From: Pseudohongiella sp.
Lineage (GTDB): Bacteria; Pseudomonadota; Gammaproteobacteria; Pseudomonadales; Pseudohongiellaceae
NCBI RefSeq assembly: GCF_011050365.1
Contig: NZ_DRFV01000009.1
Span: 1 to 64,000 of the forward strand
Reading direction: 5' to 3'
DNA length: 64,000 bases
Position numbers and translations under genes: made by a program. The notes under the pieces are model-generated. The model did not search any database. It was not told the DNA's origin and was given only the letters and a program-made list of their open reading frames with translations. Of the stretch, positions 10,630-20,404 are shown one piece after another (the first letter of the stretch is position 1; the number at the start of each line of letters is the position of its first letter).

Positions 10630-12987
10630 ATGAAAAACAAGAGCCGTTACAAAACGCGCGTCGGCCAGCTGGTCGTCGCAGGTGTCATCTCCGGATTTGG
10701 TGTTTACGCCAACGCCAATGACTTCACCATCGAGTCATCAAGTGGCACTCAGGGGCAATTCACGCTCAGTAACGGCTCTGGCTTTTCCGCCACACCGGCA
10801 GTGGATAACACAGGCACGGTAGCAGCGATCAACAACGTGCCCCTGACTGCCAGTTTTGGTATTCCCAACTTCGCCTTTACGCTGGGCAATGCCGCGACGC
10901 CAACAGACACAACATATTCGTTCAGAGTGGGTGTCTCTATAACCGAGTTGAACACCAACCGCCGCCTGGAAGCCTATATTGGCACACTGAACCTGAACGT
11001 TAATAACACAACTGTAACGGGCTCTATTCCGGGATCGCAAGACATGACGGTTTTGGCGCGGGCAGGCTCACTGAACGCGACTACCACCTTAACCAACAAT
11101 GCCAATAATGGCCCAATCACCATCAGCGGTGGCGGTGTCAGCTTCAGCGGCAGCAACCTGGTCAATCGCCTATCGCCAGATTCCCTCTTTGAAAACATTC
11201 TGGGTGAGTTCAACACCGGAGGCAACACATACGATTACAATATCGTCATTCAGCAATCCGGCAGTACAAATGGCGCGGCTCCCGCCGCCGAATTCGGCAT
11301 CAACAATGGCGGATTTACCTCGTTCACCCCTGCAGCTCTGGGTGGTAGCGAATTCGACCTGAACAGCGATCAGATTCAGAACTTTTTTGGTGGCAATAAC
11401 GTCTACAAAGTCAGCGGTCGTTTCACCACAGCGGCTACCTCCTCAGGTGGCGGCGGCGGCGGTGGCGGCACACCCGCCACTCAGGTGCCCGCCGAAACGG
11501 TTACCGGCACGGAGACTGCGGCCAACAACCTGAACAACGCCATCACCAGTGGCACACCCGCAGAGGCACAAACGGCGCTGGGCAATGTCGCCACTTCACT
11601 GGAAACCGTGGCCAATTCGGTCACCGGTGGCGCCACGCTTTCAGAGGAACAAACAGCACAGGTACAGACCAACGTACAAGCGGTGTTCAACAACATTACT
11701 ACCCTGCTGAACAACGTGGGTAACGATGAAGCTGCGTTGACAACAGCGGTCACTACTTTGAACAACACGTTGGCGGCCATGCAGCGAGCCAACGTACCGG
11801 CAACAGCCGCCATCGTGAACAGCGTCGTGGCAGCGGGTCAGGCATCCGCGCGAATTGAGGCACGCCGTAAGGCAGGTCTGGGAGCTGACGCCACGCCAGC
11901 GCAGGTCGCCGCTGCACTGAGCACTGACCCTGACGCACTGGAAGCCTCCATCCGGCAATCCATTCGTATTCCGCCGACCACAGTCCGGACGCAGTCTCAA
12001 CAGCAGACAACAGTCAATACGGCACTTTCTCTCCGCCCCCAAGGAGGAGGAGCTTCCAGTCAAAAAGTAACAATTGCAGTACCAAAATCGGAATTAGTTA
12101 CCGTGAGCACAAGCGACTGTGCAACCCCGCAACCGGTTTTTAACGCCATCTTTGGCTTTGCCATAGGACCAGGTAGCGCATGTTTACTCCGCCAATCAGC
12201 CGAACTGTCTTTCTCTGACCACCGCATGGGGGGCACGCTGGCGCTGGCGACAGAAGGCACCGCTACGGTCACCACTGATGATGTGACCGGAATCCTGACT
12301 ATTCAACTTCCCGGCGAAGCCTACGCCGGTTACATCACTGCCGCCCGAGCGGCGCCGGCTGAAGTACCCACCGGCATCCGGATTCTGCGCAATGGCACCG
12401 CCATCATGATAAACAATGGCTATTCAATGGAACTGGCCCCGGTACCGGTTGATACCCTTGGTTTCGCGCTGGCAGTCAGTCAGGCGGGCTACAGCGACAT
12501 GAACTTCAGCGCAGATGACGGTGCCTACCGCATCGACTTTGGCGGCGGTCAACGCTTTGCCGGGGTGTTTGCCTACGACAACCTGAATGGCAAGACGCTG
12601 GATTTCAACTGTGGTGGCACATCAATTGTTGAGCCAACCATCGCCCCCACCGACGCTGATTATGGCTTTGCCATCGACTGCGCTAACGGCGTGCGCCAGC
12701 GTCTGTTGCCCTACATGGACAACACCAACTTCTTTGCCAGCCTGCAGGCGGCGCAGATCCCCTACCAGGTGGATCGCAGCACCGGCATTATTACTTCGGA
12801 AGGCAACGGCCGCTTCAAGCCCAGCTTCTTTATCAGCCCGCTGACCGCTGCTGAAACGGCTTTCCATGCAGCCAACAAGGATGCCAATGGCGTGGCCTTC
12901 CAGGCGATGGATGTCAACGGTGATGGCCGCATTGACTTCAAGGTAATAGCACCTAACGGGACACAGGTCCTCTACGGCGTCAATTAA
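10630..12987 (+). CDS. large secreted/surface protein, paralogue 1, with a C-terminal EF-hand-like motif
   Basis: 785 residues, function unknown. Signal peptide (residues 1-30, cleavage around YANA-ND). An N-terminal beta-rich domain (about 30-270) is followed by a Gly-rich linker (eight or more Gly near 275) and an Ala/Thr/Asn-rich helical region (290-450). The C-terminal domain (about 520-785) contains FGGGQRFAGVFAYDN and a calcium-loop-like DVNGDGRIDF at the end. It is closely similar to the product of 14445-16709 throughout, except for residues about 455-545, which are unrelated in the two copies. The start is supported by GAGAGGG 8 bp upstream. A surface or adhesin-like role is plausible, but no family is recognised. 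Confidence 0.8.
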   Translation: MKNKSRYKTRVGQLVVAGVISGFGVYANANDFTIESSSGTQGQFTLSNGSGFSATPAVDNTGTVAAINNVPLTASFGIPNFAFTLGNAATPTDTTYSFRVGVSITELNTNRRLEAYIGTLNLNVNNTTVTGSIPGSQDMTVLARAGSLNATTTLTNNANNGPITISGGGVSFSGSNLVNRLSPDSLFENILGEFNTGGNTYDYNIVIQQSGSTNGAAPAAEFGINNGGFTSFTPAALGGSEFDLNSDQIQNFFGGNNVYKVSGRFTTAATSSGGGGGGGGTPATQVPAETVTGTETAANNLNNAITSGTPAEAQTALGNVATSLETVANSVTGGATLSEEQTAQVQTNVQAVFNNITTLLNNVGNDEAALTTAVTTLNNTLAAMQRANVPATAAIVNSVVAAGQASARIEARRKAGLGADATPAQVAAALSTDPDALEASIRQSIRIPPTTVRTQSQQQTTVNTALSLRPQGGGASSQKVTIAVPKSELVTVSTSDCATPQPVFNAIFGFAIGPGSACLLRQSAELSFSDHRMGGTLALATEGTATVTTDDVTGILTIQLPGEAYAGYITAARAAPAEVPTGIRILRNGTAIMINNGYSMELAPVPVDTLGFALAVSQAGYSDMNFSADDGAYRIDFGGGQRFAGVFAYDNLNGKTLDFNCGGTSIVEPTIAPTDADYGFAIDCANGVRQRLLPYMDNTNFFASLQAAQIPYQVDRSTGIITSEGNGRFKPSFFISPLTAAETAFHAANKDANGVAFQAMDVNGDGRIDFKVIAPNGTQVLYGVN

Positions 12988-12993
12988 GCAGGC

Positions 12994-13042
12994 TTAAAAG
13001 GGACGGAGAGATTTGCCGAGCAAATCCCTCCGTCCCTTTTAA
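12994..13042. repeat. palindromic element, type A, copy 6
   Basis: A 49-bp palindrome with arms TTAAAAGGGACGGAGAGATT and the reverse complement with one mismatch. It lies immediately after the first paralogue. It has one G fewer in the core than the other copies, so it is a diverged or older copy. Confidence 0.9.
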
Positions 13043-13084
13043 ATCGGCAACCGCGCCATATAACAACAATCACGCTCGAAACGC

Positions 13085-14152
13085 ATGGATTCTGCGATCA
13101 TGAGCCCAACTGTCTTACTTTTTACATTCTCGTTAACAGCTATGATGTTGCTGGCGTTGCGACCGGTCGCAACGTTAGTCGGTCTGGTAGACCTGCCGGG
13201 CGGACGCAAGACCCATAGCCTGCCAACACCTATGATCGGCGGCCTTGGCATTTACCTGGGCACTCTTGCCATTTGTATGCTGTCACCCGTGGTCATGGCA
13301 GACTACCAATTTCTGCTGGCGATAGCCGGCTTCGTACTGCTGGTTGGTATCCTTGACGACCTGTTTGAAATACGGGCTTCGCTGCGTATCGCCTGCCATG
13401 CGGCTGCGGCGCTGGCCATGGCCACGCTGGCGGGGGTCAAGCTGGATTCGCTTGGCAGCCTGTTGTATCTGGGACCAGTGGAGCTGGGGCTGTTAGCAGT
13501 GCCGGTAACGATGTTTGCAACGGTTGGCGTGATCAATGCTGTCAACATGAGCGACGGCCTGGACGGTCTGTCCGGCGGCCTCGTGGTTATTGCCCTGGTC
13601 TTCCTGTCGATCGCAGCACTGGTGGCTGGTCATAGCGCTATGCTCAGTTTCAATCAGATTCTTATCGTTGCTGTCCTCGCCTTTCTCGCGTTCAACTTCC
13701 GTATGTTGTGGAAAAAAAATGCACTGATTTATCTGGGCGATGCCGGCAGTACCCTGCTGGGCTTCATTCTTGCCTGGCTGGTGATAGCGGCTACACAAGG
13801 CACCGATGCATTCATTGCCCCAGTATATGCACTCTGGTTTCTGGCGGTGCCTTTGATGGACACCGTCAGCCTGATGATCAAGCGTCCGCTGCGGGGCCTG
13901 TCGCCGTTCACGCCAGGGCGTGATCATTTGCATCACCGACTGCTGAACGCTGGTTTCACACCTCGGCAGACCGTCTTGGGCATGCATGCGGCAGCCGTGC
14001 TGTTTGGCAGCATCGGCCTGAGCGGACACATCGCCGGCGTCCGGGAAGGCACCATGTTCCTGTTATTCATGAGCCTGTTTGCCATCTATCTGGTAGCGAC
14101 CCGGCACCCGGTTGCTCTGGCGAACACCCACCATACTCAGCCGCGACGTTAG
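13085..14152 (+). CDS. MraY/WecA-family undecaprenyl-phosphate sugar-phosphate transferase
   Basis: 355 residues with about ten or eleven membrane helices. Family motifs are VDLPGGRKTHSLPTPMIGG near the N-terminus, the catalytic NMSDGLDGLSGG (around 155-166), the magnesium-site stretch YLGDAGSTLLGF and the cytoplasmic PFTPGRDHLHHRLLNAGF. These place it in the WecA/TagO/WbpL branch, which moves a HexNAc-1-phosphate from UDP-sugar to undecaprenyl phosphate to start O-antigen, enterobacterial common antigen or exopolysaccharide synthesis. It sits alone between two large paralogous secreted-protein genes, with no other glycan genes visible. An internal ATG at 13100 is an alternative start; neither has an obvious Shine-Dalgarno sequence. 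Confidence 0.85.
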   Translation: MDSAIMSPTVLLFTFSLTAMMLLALRPVATLVGLVDLPGGRKTHSLPTPMIGGLGIYLGTLAICMLSPVVMADYQFLLAIAGFVLLVGILDDLFEIRASLRIACHAAAALAMATLAGVKLDSLGSLLYLGPVELGLLAVPVTMFATVGVINAVNMSDGLDGLSGGLVVIALVFLSIAALVAGHSAMLSFNQILIVAVLAFLAFNFRMLWKKNALIYLGDAGSTLLGFILAWLVIAATQGTDAFIAPVYALWFLAVPLMDTVSLMIKRPLRGLSPFTPGRDHLHHRLLNAGFTPRQTVLGMHAAAVLFGSIGLSGHIAGVREGTMFLLFMSLFAIYLVATRHPVALANTHHTQPRR

Positions 14153-14444
14153 AGTAACTAGCCAACCAGCTAATAGTCCGAAGCAAACAAAGATGCTAGT
14201 CTAGCGTCAATCCAGTTATTTTCGTCACAAAAACCAAGCATTTGCATGGTAGTATTGACTTTGTAATTGTGAACAAATACAAACTTGGCACTAAAGCTCA
14301 ACATCGACCTTCAGCCTGGCCCGGAGCACAGTATTGTACTTCGGACCAGGCTTGCCTTTGTTTTGCGGATTATGACCACCAATTTGGCTGCTCATTACAT
14401 GACGGGCATTTATCAATCTATCGCTGCTTCGAAAGGGATTTACA
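14153..14444 (+). promoter_or_regulatory. upstream region of the second paralogue, duplicate of 10386-10629
   Basis: The same ordered conserved blocks as upstream of the first paralogue (see 10386-10629). The duplication unit therefore includes the regulatory region as well as the coding sequence. Confidence 0.6.
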
Positions 14445-16709
14445 ATGAAAAACAACAGCCGCTACAAAACACGCGTCGGCCAGTTGGTCGTCGCCGGTGT
14501 CATCTCCGGATTTGGCGTTTACGCCAACGCCAATGACTTCACCATCACGTCAGGAGGCACTCAGGGGCAGTTCACCCTCAGTAACGGTTCTGGCTTTTCA
14601 AGCAGCGCTGCGGTGGACGCAACGGGCCAGGTCGGGGCAATCAACAGTATCCCATTGACCGACAGCTTTGGCATTCCCAATTTTGCCTTCACGCTGGGCA
14701 ACTCTGCCACACCAACCAACAAGACACACACCTTTAAGGTCGGTGTCTCCATTTCAGAGGTGGGCACCAACCGTCGCCTGGAAGCCTACATTGGCACGCT
14801 GAACCTTGTCGTGAACGGGGCCACTGTGACCGGCGACATTCCAACCCAGAATCTGACCGTGCTGGCCCGCGCAGGCTCGCTCAATGCAACCACAACACTG
14901 AATAATACCAATGCGAATGGCCCCTACGCCATCAGCGGCGGCGGCATCAGCTTCAGTGGTTCCAATCTGGTCAATGGCCTGCTGCCCGACTCGCTGTTCT
15001 CAAACATTCTGGGCGAATTCAACACCGGCGGTAATACCTACGACTACAGTATCGTGATTGAGGAAACAACCGGCGCGCCCAAGGCCCGGTTCGGAATCGA
15101 CACAGGTACCTTTACATCGTTCACTGCCGCGACGCCACCTACCACCGTGTTTGACCTGAACTCCGACCAGCTGCAAGCAAACTTCGGCGCCGGCTCCTAC
15201 CGGGTTAACGGTCGCTTCACCACGGCGGCGGCCGGTTCGGGCGCCGGTGGTGGCGGCACTCCGGCAGGCCAGGTTGAGACAGCAACCGTTGAAGCCACAG
15301 GCACGGCTGCTGCGGCCGCCAATACCGCCATAACTAGCGGCACTGCCGAAGAAGCACAGAGCGCGCTGAACACGGCAGCAACCTCGCTGGAAACCCTGGC
15401 CACCTCCGTCACCAACGGCGACACACTGTCTGCCGAGCAGCAGGCAGCGGTGCAGACCAACGTGGCAACAATATTCAGCAATGTGGTGACGCTGATCAAC
15501 AAGGTCAGTGGCGACCCGGTTCAGCTGAGCGCTGCTGTTGCCACCCTCAACAAGACGCTTGACGCCATGCAGAAAGCCAAAGTACCGGCCACTGCCGCCA
15601 TGGTGAACAGCGTTGTCGCAGCCGGCCAGGCGTCGGCGCGCGGCGAGGCTATACGCCAAGCCGGATTGGGCGCTAATGCGACGCCCGAGGAGATTGCGGC
15701 GGCACTGGTCGCGAGCCCGGCTGCGCTGGAAGCAACCCTTCGCCAGTCCATTCGTATTCCGTCCAATGACGTGCTTACGGACGCGCAGATTGCCGCAAAG
15801 GCCGAGCTTATGCGCGATGGTCAAAATTACACAAACAACATCGTTAACGCAAACATAGCAGCGTTTGACGCAAGTAAAGCATCAGTCGAAGTTAACACTG
15901 AGCACCTCCGTGATGCACTCAGCTTCTTCTCCTTTGGTGATGACAGGACCGGCGGCACCTTCGCGCTTGAAAGTAATACCGGGGTCGTCAGGAAGGATGA
16001 TTCCCTTAGTAAGATCCTGACCTTCGAGTTTCCAGGCGAAGCCTATGCGGCTTATTACATCGACGTCCGTGCAGTCCCGACAGAAGTACCCACCGGCACC
16101 CGAATTCTGCGTGATGGCACAGCGGTTATTGTCAATAGAGGGTACGCCATGAGGTTCGCACCCGTCCCCATCGATGTGCTTGGTTTTAGTTTCGCCGTGG
16201 TGCAGGCGGGCTACACCAATATGACCATTGGTGTCGACGATGCTGCCTACCGTATCGACTTCGGCGGCGGCCAGCGCTTTGCCGGGGTGTTTGCCTACGA
16301 CAATCTGACGGGCAAGACACTGGACTTCAGGTGCGGTGGCACCACCATCGTTGAGCCAACCATCGCACCCACGGCTCCCGAGTACAGCTTTGGCGTCAAC
16401 TGCGCCAACGGTGTGCAGCAGCGCATGGTGCCTTATATGGACAACACCAACTTCTTTGCCAGCCTGGAGGCCGCGCAGATCCCCTACCAGGTGGATCGCA
16501 GCACCGGCATTATCACCTCGGAAGGCAATGGCCGCTTCAAGCCCAGCTTCTTTATCAGCCCGCTGACTGCGGCTGAAACGGCGTTCCACGACGCCAATAA
16601 GGATGCCAACGGCGTGGCCTTCCAGGCCTTGGACGTCAATGGCGATGGCCGCATTGACTTCAAGGTGATTGCACCGAACGGGACTCAGGTTCTTTACGGC
16701 GTCAATTAA
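14445..16709 (+). CDS. large secreted/surface protein, paralogue 2, with a C-terminal EF-hand-like motif
   Basis: 754 residues, paralogous to the protein at 10630. It has the same signal peptide, the same beta-rich N-terminal domain and Ala/Thr-rich middle, and the same C-terminal domain ending ALDVNGDGRIDFKVIAPNG. The C-terminal ~200 residues are nearly identical to paralogue 1. Residues about 443-515 (AAKAELMRDGQNYTNN onwards) replace a different, cysteine-containing segment in paralogue 1. This suggests recombination or cassette exchange between conserved flanks. The Gly linker is shorter. The function is unknown; a calcium-binding secreted or surface protein is an inference. Confidence 0.8.
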   Translation: MKNNSRYKTRVGQLVVAGVISGFGVYANANDFTITSGGTQGQFTLSNGSGFSSSAAVDATGQVGAINSIPLTDSFGIPNFAFTLGNSATPTNKTHTFKVGVSISEVGTNRRLEAYIGTLNLVVNGATVTGDIPTQNLTVLARAGSLNATTTLNNTNANGPYAISGGGISFSGSNLVNGLLPDSLFSNILGEFNTGGNTYDYSIVIEETTGAPKARFGIDTGTFTSFTAATPPTTVFDLNSDQLQANFGAGSYRVNGRFTTAAAGSGAGGGGTPAGQVETATVEATGTAAAAANTAITSGTAEEAQSALNTAATSLETLATSVTNGDTLSAEQQAAVQTNVATIFSNVVTLINKVSGDPVQLSAAVATLNKTLDAMQKAKVPATAAMVNSVVAAGQASARGEAIRQAGLGANATPEEIAAALVASPAALEATLRQSIRIPSNDVLTDAQIAAKAELMRDGQNYTNNIVNANIAAFDASKASVEVNTEHLRDALSFFSFGDDRTGGTFALESNTGVVRKDDSLSKILTFEFPGEAYAAYYIDVRAVPTEVPTGTRILRDGTAVIVNRGYAMRFAPVPIDVLGFSFAVVQAGYTNMTIGVDDAAYRIDFGGGQRFAGVFAYDNLTGKTLDFRCGGTTIVEPTIAPTAPEYSFGVNCANGVQQRMVPYMDNTNFFASLEAAQIPYQVDRSTGIITSEGNGRFKPSFFISPLTAAETAFHDANKDANGVAFQALDVNGDGRIDFKVIAPNGTQVLYGVN

Positions 16710-16723
16710 ACGAGCTTAAAGAT

Positions 16724-16809
16724 GTAAAGAGTACGGAGGATTAAAGGGGACGGAGGGATTTGCGTAGCAAATCTAACCTCCGTCCCCTTTAATCCTCCGT
16801 ACCATTTAC
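16724..16809. repeat. palindromic element, type A, nested inside a degenerate older element
   Basis: An inner palindrome (about 16741-16792, TTAAAGGGGACGGAGG and its complement) lies within an outer inverted repeat (GTAAAGAGTACGGAGGATTA at 16724-16743, complement at 16790-16809 with one difference). The outer arms are a diverged version of the same element. The outer right arm contains the TAA stop of the downstream minus-strand nuclease gene (16806-16808). Confidence 0.9.
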
Positions 16810-18221
16810 GTTGGCACCACCACCTCAAGTTCCCTGCCCGCCTCTGCCGCCATGGCCTGAAACGCTGCTTTTAAGGTTTCACGCGCCCGGCTCTCGCCAT
16901 GCACAAGTCGAATCTGCTGCGGCCATGCCTGCATACCCGCCACAAAGTTCAACAAGTCCTGCTGATCTGCATGTGCGCTGTAGCCACCGATGCTGGTGAT
17001 CGGACAGGCAACCTTCACCCTTTCGCCGTCAATCTCTACCGACGCTTCAGATCCGGCGGGCAGCTGCTGCAACTGATACCCCAGTGTGCCTCTGGCCTGG
17101 TAACCGACAAACAGTACATCGTGCACCGGATCAGGCAGCATGGCTTTCAGATAATTGACAATGCGCCCGCCGGCGGCCATGCCACTGGCGGCAATGACCA
17201 CCGCCGGTTGCCGGGTTTTGGCCAGGTAAGCAACGGTTTGCAGATGCTCTTCATGACTATCAACCGTGTACAGGCTGTCAAAATCCAGCGGATGGCGGCC
17301 GGCCCGTAGCGTGTCCTGCGCCTCGTCGTCCCAGAACGGTTTGAGTTCGCGGTAGACGGTGGTGAATCTGGCCGCCAGCGGTGAGTCGACAATCACCTGT
17401 AAATCTGCCCAGCCCGAATCACCGTTGTGACGTCCTTGATAAATCAACCCTTCCAGCTCATACAGCAGCTCCTGCGTGCGGCCGATACTGAAAGCCGGGA
17501 TCATCACCGTACCCCGGTTCTGCAGCGCGTGACTCAATACACTGTGTAAGCGCTGCCGGCGAGTTTCGCGATTTTCATGCACGCGGTTGCCGTAGGTGCT
17601 TTCAATCACCAGGGTATCAGCGTATTCGGGGGATTCGGGTGCGTGCAGCAGCGGCGCATGCGGTGCACCAAGATCACCGGAATAGACAGTGCGGTGCCGC
17701 CAATCATCAGCCTTGTAACAACTCTCAATTTCGATGTAGGCCGAACCCAGAATATGACCTGCACGCTGCAGGCGGATGCGAACGCTGGCGTCATCGGTTT
17801 CGGCAACGGTGTGCCACTGCCGATACGGCAATGCCACCAGCTGTTTGTCGACCGTATCCAGGAAACGCCGGATTAGCGCAGCATCGCGGGTAAACCCCAC
17901 TTTCAGGGCATCTTCGATTACCAGCGGCAGCAAACGCGCCGAGGGCTCGCTGCAATAGATGGGACCATTGAACCCGGCCGCCAGCAGATACGGCAACCGC
18001 CCGATATGGTCAATGTGCACATGCGTCACCAGCAGCGCCCTGACCGCCGAAATATCAAACTCGATGCGATGAATGTCCAGCGTGTCGCCAATGGCATCAC
18101 GGCCCTGGAACAGCCCGCAATCGATCAGAAAGTGCAGATCCGGCGCCGCCAGGTAGCGATGGCAGCTGCCGGTCACGCCCTGTGTCGCGCCATGATGTTC
18201 AAACCCGGGATAATTCTCCAT
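16806..18221 (-). CDS. MBL-fold beta-CASP RNA-processing exonuclease-like protein
   Basis: 471 residues. The metallo-beta-lactamase motif HVHIDH (about 64-69) lies in VTHVHIDHIGRLPYL. The beta-CASP signatures VMIPAFSIGRTQELLYEL, IAASGMAAGGRIVNYL and the final GGYSAHADQQDLL give the full set of metal ligands of the CPSF73/YSH1-like branch. Proteins of this type cleave RNA; the bacterial substrate is not known. It stands alone between palindromic elements, one of which supplies its stop codon. Confidence 0.9.
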   Translation of the reverse strand: MENYPGFEHHGATQGVTGSCHRYLAAPDLHFLIDCGLFQGRDAIGDTLDIHRIEFDISAVRALLVTHVHIDHIGRLPYLLAAGFNGPIYCSEPSARLLPLVIEDALKVGFTRDAALIRRFLDTVDKQLVALPYRQWHTVAETDDASVRIRLQRAGHILGSAYIEIESCYKADDWRHRTVYSGDLGAPHAPLLHAPESPEYADTLVIESTYGNRVHENRETRRQRLHSVLSHALQNRGTVMIPAFSIGRTQELLYELEGLIYQGRHNGDSGWADLQVIVDSPLAARFTTVYRELKPFWDDEAQDTLRAGRHPLDFDSLYTVDSHEEHLQTVAYLAKTRQPAVVIAASGMAAGGRIVNYLKAMLPDPVHDVLFVGYQARGTLGYQLQQLPAGSEASVEIDGERVKVACPITSIGGYSAHADQQDLLNFVAGMQAWPQQIRLVHGESRARETLKAAFQAMAAEAGRELEVVVPT

Positions 18222-18240
18222 ACCCCAAGCTTAGACGACA

Positions 18241-18327
18241 ATGGGGACGGAGGAGATACTTTTTGACCACTTCTCTGGCTCTAATGGGGACGGAGAAGTG
18301 GTTAAAAAGTATCTCCTCCGTCCCCAT
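18241..18327. repeat. palindromic element, type B, with nested secondary inverted repeat
   Basis: Outer arms ATGGGGACGGAGGAGATACT and TTAAAAAGTATCTCCTCCGT enclose a second small inverted pair, ACCACTTCTC / GAGAAGTGGT. A third GGGGACGG core (18286-18293) directly precedes the right inner arm. Insertion of one element arm into the loop of another explains this most simply. Confidence 0.9.
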
Positions 18328-18332
18328 AAAAA

Positions 18333-19460
18333 TTACAGGCTGATGGTGTAGCGCACGAAATAATCGACGTCGTGGCGCTTGCGCACGGCGGAACTTCGCT
18401 GGATCAGATCTTCGCGGTCACGCACGCGGATCTGGAACAGATGACCGGACAGGACTTCCCAGTTCCAGCGGATTTCGGTCAGTGACATGTTGTTGGTGAA
18501 GTCGGTGGACAGCAGCCAGCCGGCATCGTTTTCACCGTGCACCAGGCCGATGCTGTGACCCGGGGCCATATCCACGACGTTGACGGAGACCTGCCAGGCG
18601 TTGCCACCGCTATCACCCAGGCCTGGCAGACCCATGGCCGCCAGAGTCGGCGTGTCCAGCGCATGCGCTATTTCGGCGCCCGCGACAAATCGGCTCTCGC
18701 CGCGCAACGCCCACTGCATCGCCAGTCGGGCACCGAAAGTAACGTAATCAGTCTTGTCGCCGGCTGCCACCCCGTTGTAATACAGTGCGGATGGAATCAC
18801 GGTGACATCGACCGAGCGCTGCAGGAACAGACCATCAGCGTCGGATTTATCAACCGATGCGTAGTAGGTGATCCTGCTGTCTGACGACTGGTAGTTCAGC
18901 GGCCCGCGACGCACCAGGCTGGCGCCATCCTCGGTGGAATAATCCAGAACAAAGTTGTATTGCCAACCGTTGGCGGCACGATAACGACTGTGCAGCCCAT
19001 CGGTCCAGTGCACATTCCAGCTGTTGGAACTGGTGCGTGACATCGATTTTGGCGCCACCACATCCAGCCGGTTCTGGTACTGGAACCGGCCTACGCGATG
19101 ATCCCAGTTGCCATAACGGGCGCGCACGAACAGCTCATCAAAGGTCATGTCGCCTGCATTGATATTGGAGGAACCGGCAGGTAATTCGGTGTAGAACTTC
19201 AGGTTGCCATTGAAGTCACTGTCATTGCCGGTCACGGCAACACGGGCTTTGGCACTGTAAATGTCGGAAATATTCCATTGTGCCCCGGCCCTGACCCGCA
19301 AATCCACTTCGGTGTCATCAACCTGTTGACCGTTGCGATCATCCCTGTCCAGTCCAACGACTCCGAGACGCAGGTCTCCGGAAAAATCGATATCCTGCGC
19401 GTACGCAGCCGTGCTGAGCATTGGCAGCAGTGCCAACCCCAGCCATGATTTTTGATTCAC
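18333..19460 (-). CDS. porin-like outer-membrane protein
   Basis: 375 residues. Signal peptide MNQKSWLGLALLPMLSTAAYA, then QDIDFSGDLRLGVVG and repeated amphipathic strands ending in ...YFVRYTISL. The C-terminal aromatic/hydrophobic end is typical of beta-barrels recognised by BamA. The segments DELFVRARYGNWDHRVGRFQYQ and LTEIRWNWEVL resemble the alginate- or OprB-like porin-type families only loosely, so no substrate is claimed. About 200 bp of AT-richer DNA upstream (19461-19662) probably contains its promoter. Confidence 0.65.
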   Translation of the reverse strand: MNQKSWLGLALLPMLSTAAYAQDIDFSGDLRLGVVGLDRDDRNGQQVDDTEVDLRVRAGAQWNISDIYSAKARVAVTGNDSDFNGNLKFYTELPAGSSNINAGDMTFDELFVRARYGNWDHRVGRFQYQNRLDVVAPKSMSRTSSNSWNVHWTDGLHSRYRAANGWQYNFVLDYSTEDGASLVRRGPLNYQSSDSRITYYASVDKSDADGLFLQRSVDVTVIPSALYYNGVAAGDKTDYVTFGARLAMQWALRGESRFVAGAEIAHALDTPTLAAMGLPGLGDSGGNAWQVSVNVVDMAPGHSIGLVHGENDAGWLLSTDFTNNMSLTEIRWNWEVLSGHLFQIRVRDREDLIQRSSAVRKRHDVDYFVRYTISL

Positions 19461-19662
19461 GTAAATTCTCCCCTTTAGCGTGAGATTTTGAACTGTATAT
19501 TAATTGTCATGTGTCTGATTAAAGACAATAAAAAGACAACTGCGTGTTACTTGAACAACAGCTTGATGACATTAATGTGACAAAGATTAATCCGCCGAAG
19601 TAGGACAGAATTCTCTAAAACCCGAAAAACGTAAGCGAAGCAATGGCAACGACGGTAGTTTT

Positions 19663-20289
19663 TCAGATCAAACAGGGAAGACCACGAATCCCACAATACC
19701 CCTGCGGATTTTTCGCCAGATACTGCTGGTGATATTCCTCAGCGTAGTAGAAATCGGCCAGTGGCGCGATTTCTGTAGTAATAATTCCTGCCCCGGCCTC
19801 ATCCAGCCGTTTCTGCGCCTCCGTCCGGCTGGCTTCCACCTGCAGACCTTGCTCTTCCGACAGCGTATAGATCGCCGACCGGTACTGTGTGCCCCGGTCG
19901 TTGCCCTGGCGCATGCCCTGGGTCGGATCATGCGAGCCCCAGAATACCTTCAACAGTGCTGCATAAGTCACTTTTGCCGGGTCAAAATACACTCGCACCG
20001 CTTCGGTATGCCCGGTGGAGCCGCTGCACACTTCCTCATAGGTCGGGTTCGGTGTAAAACCACCGGCGTAGCCGACTGCCGTGCTGTAAACCCCCGGGAT
20101 TTTCCAGAACACGCGCTCTGCCCCCCAGAAACAGCCCAGGGCAAACACAGCTTCCTGCATATCCGCAGGCAACGGCGGCACCATGGGATTACCATTGACA
20201 TGATGTTGACCGCTGATGCGTATGGCGGTGTCGCGCCCGCGCAATGCGCGATCTGCCGTTATCATTCTGTCTTTGTCGAATAAACCCAT
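19663..20289 (-). CDS. msrA: peptide-methionine (S)-S-oxide reductase MsrA
   Basis: 208 residues. The catalytic [11 protein letters not shown] motif (about 52-62) and the family segments [23 protein letters not shown] and [10 protein letters not shown] are all present. It reduces methionine-S-sulfoxide in proteins after oxidative damage. The N-terminal extension of about 45 residues is like the longer E. coli-type MsrA. The C-terminal cysteine lies in [10 protein letters not shown]. The start at 20289 follows GAGGA. It is monocistronic. Confidence 0.95.
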   Translation of the reverse strand: MGLFDKDRMITADRALRGRDTAIRISGQHHVNGNPMVPPLPADMQEAVFALGCFWGAERVFWKIPGVYSTAVGYAGGFTPNPTYEEVCSGSTGHTEAVRVYFDPAKVTYAALLKVFWGSHDPTQGMRQGNDRGTQYRSAIYTLSEEQGLQVEASRTEAQKRLDEAGAGIITTEIAPLADFYYAEEYHQQYLAKNPQGYCGIRGLPCLI

Positions 20290-20404
20290 AAATCCTCACT
20301 CACGCCGATTGGCACTGTCAGCAAATTGCAGTCTTGCATGTACAAGATCAAACCTGCCGCCTAGAATAACACACCAACGTTTCCACCCATGTCAGGATTG
20401 ATCA

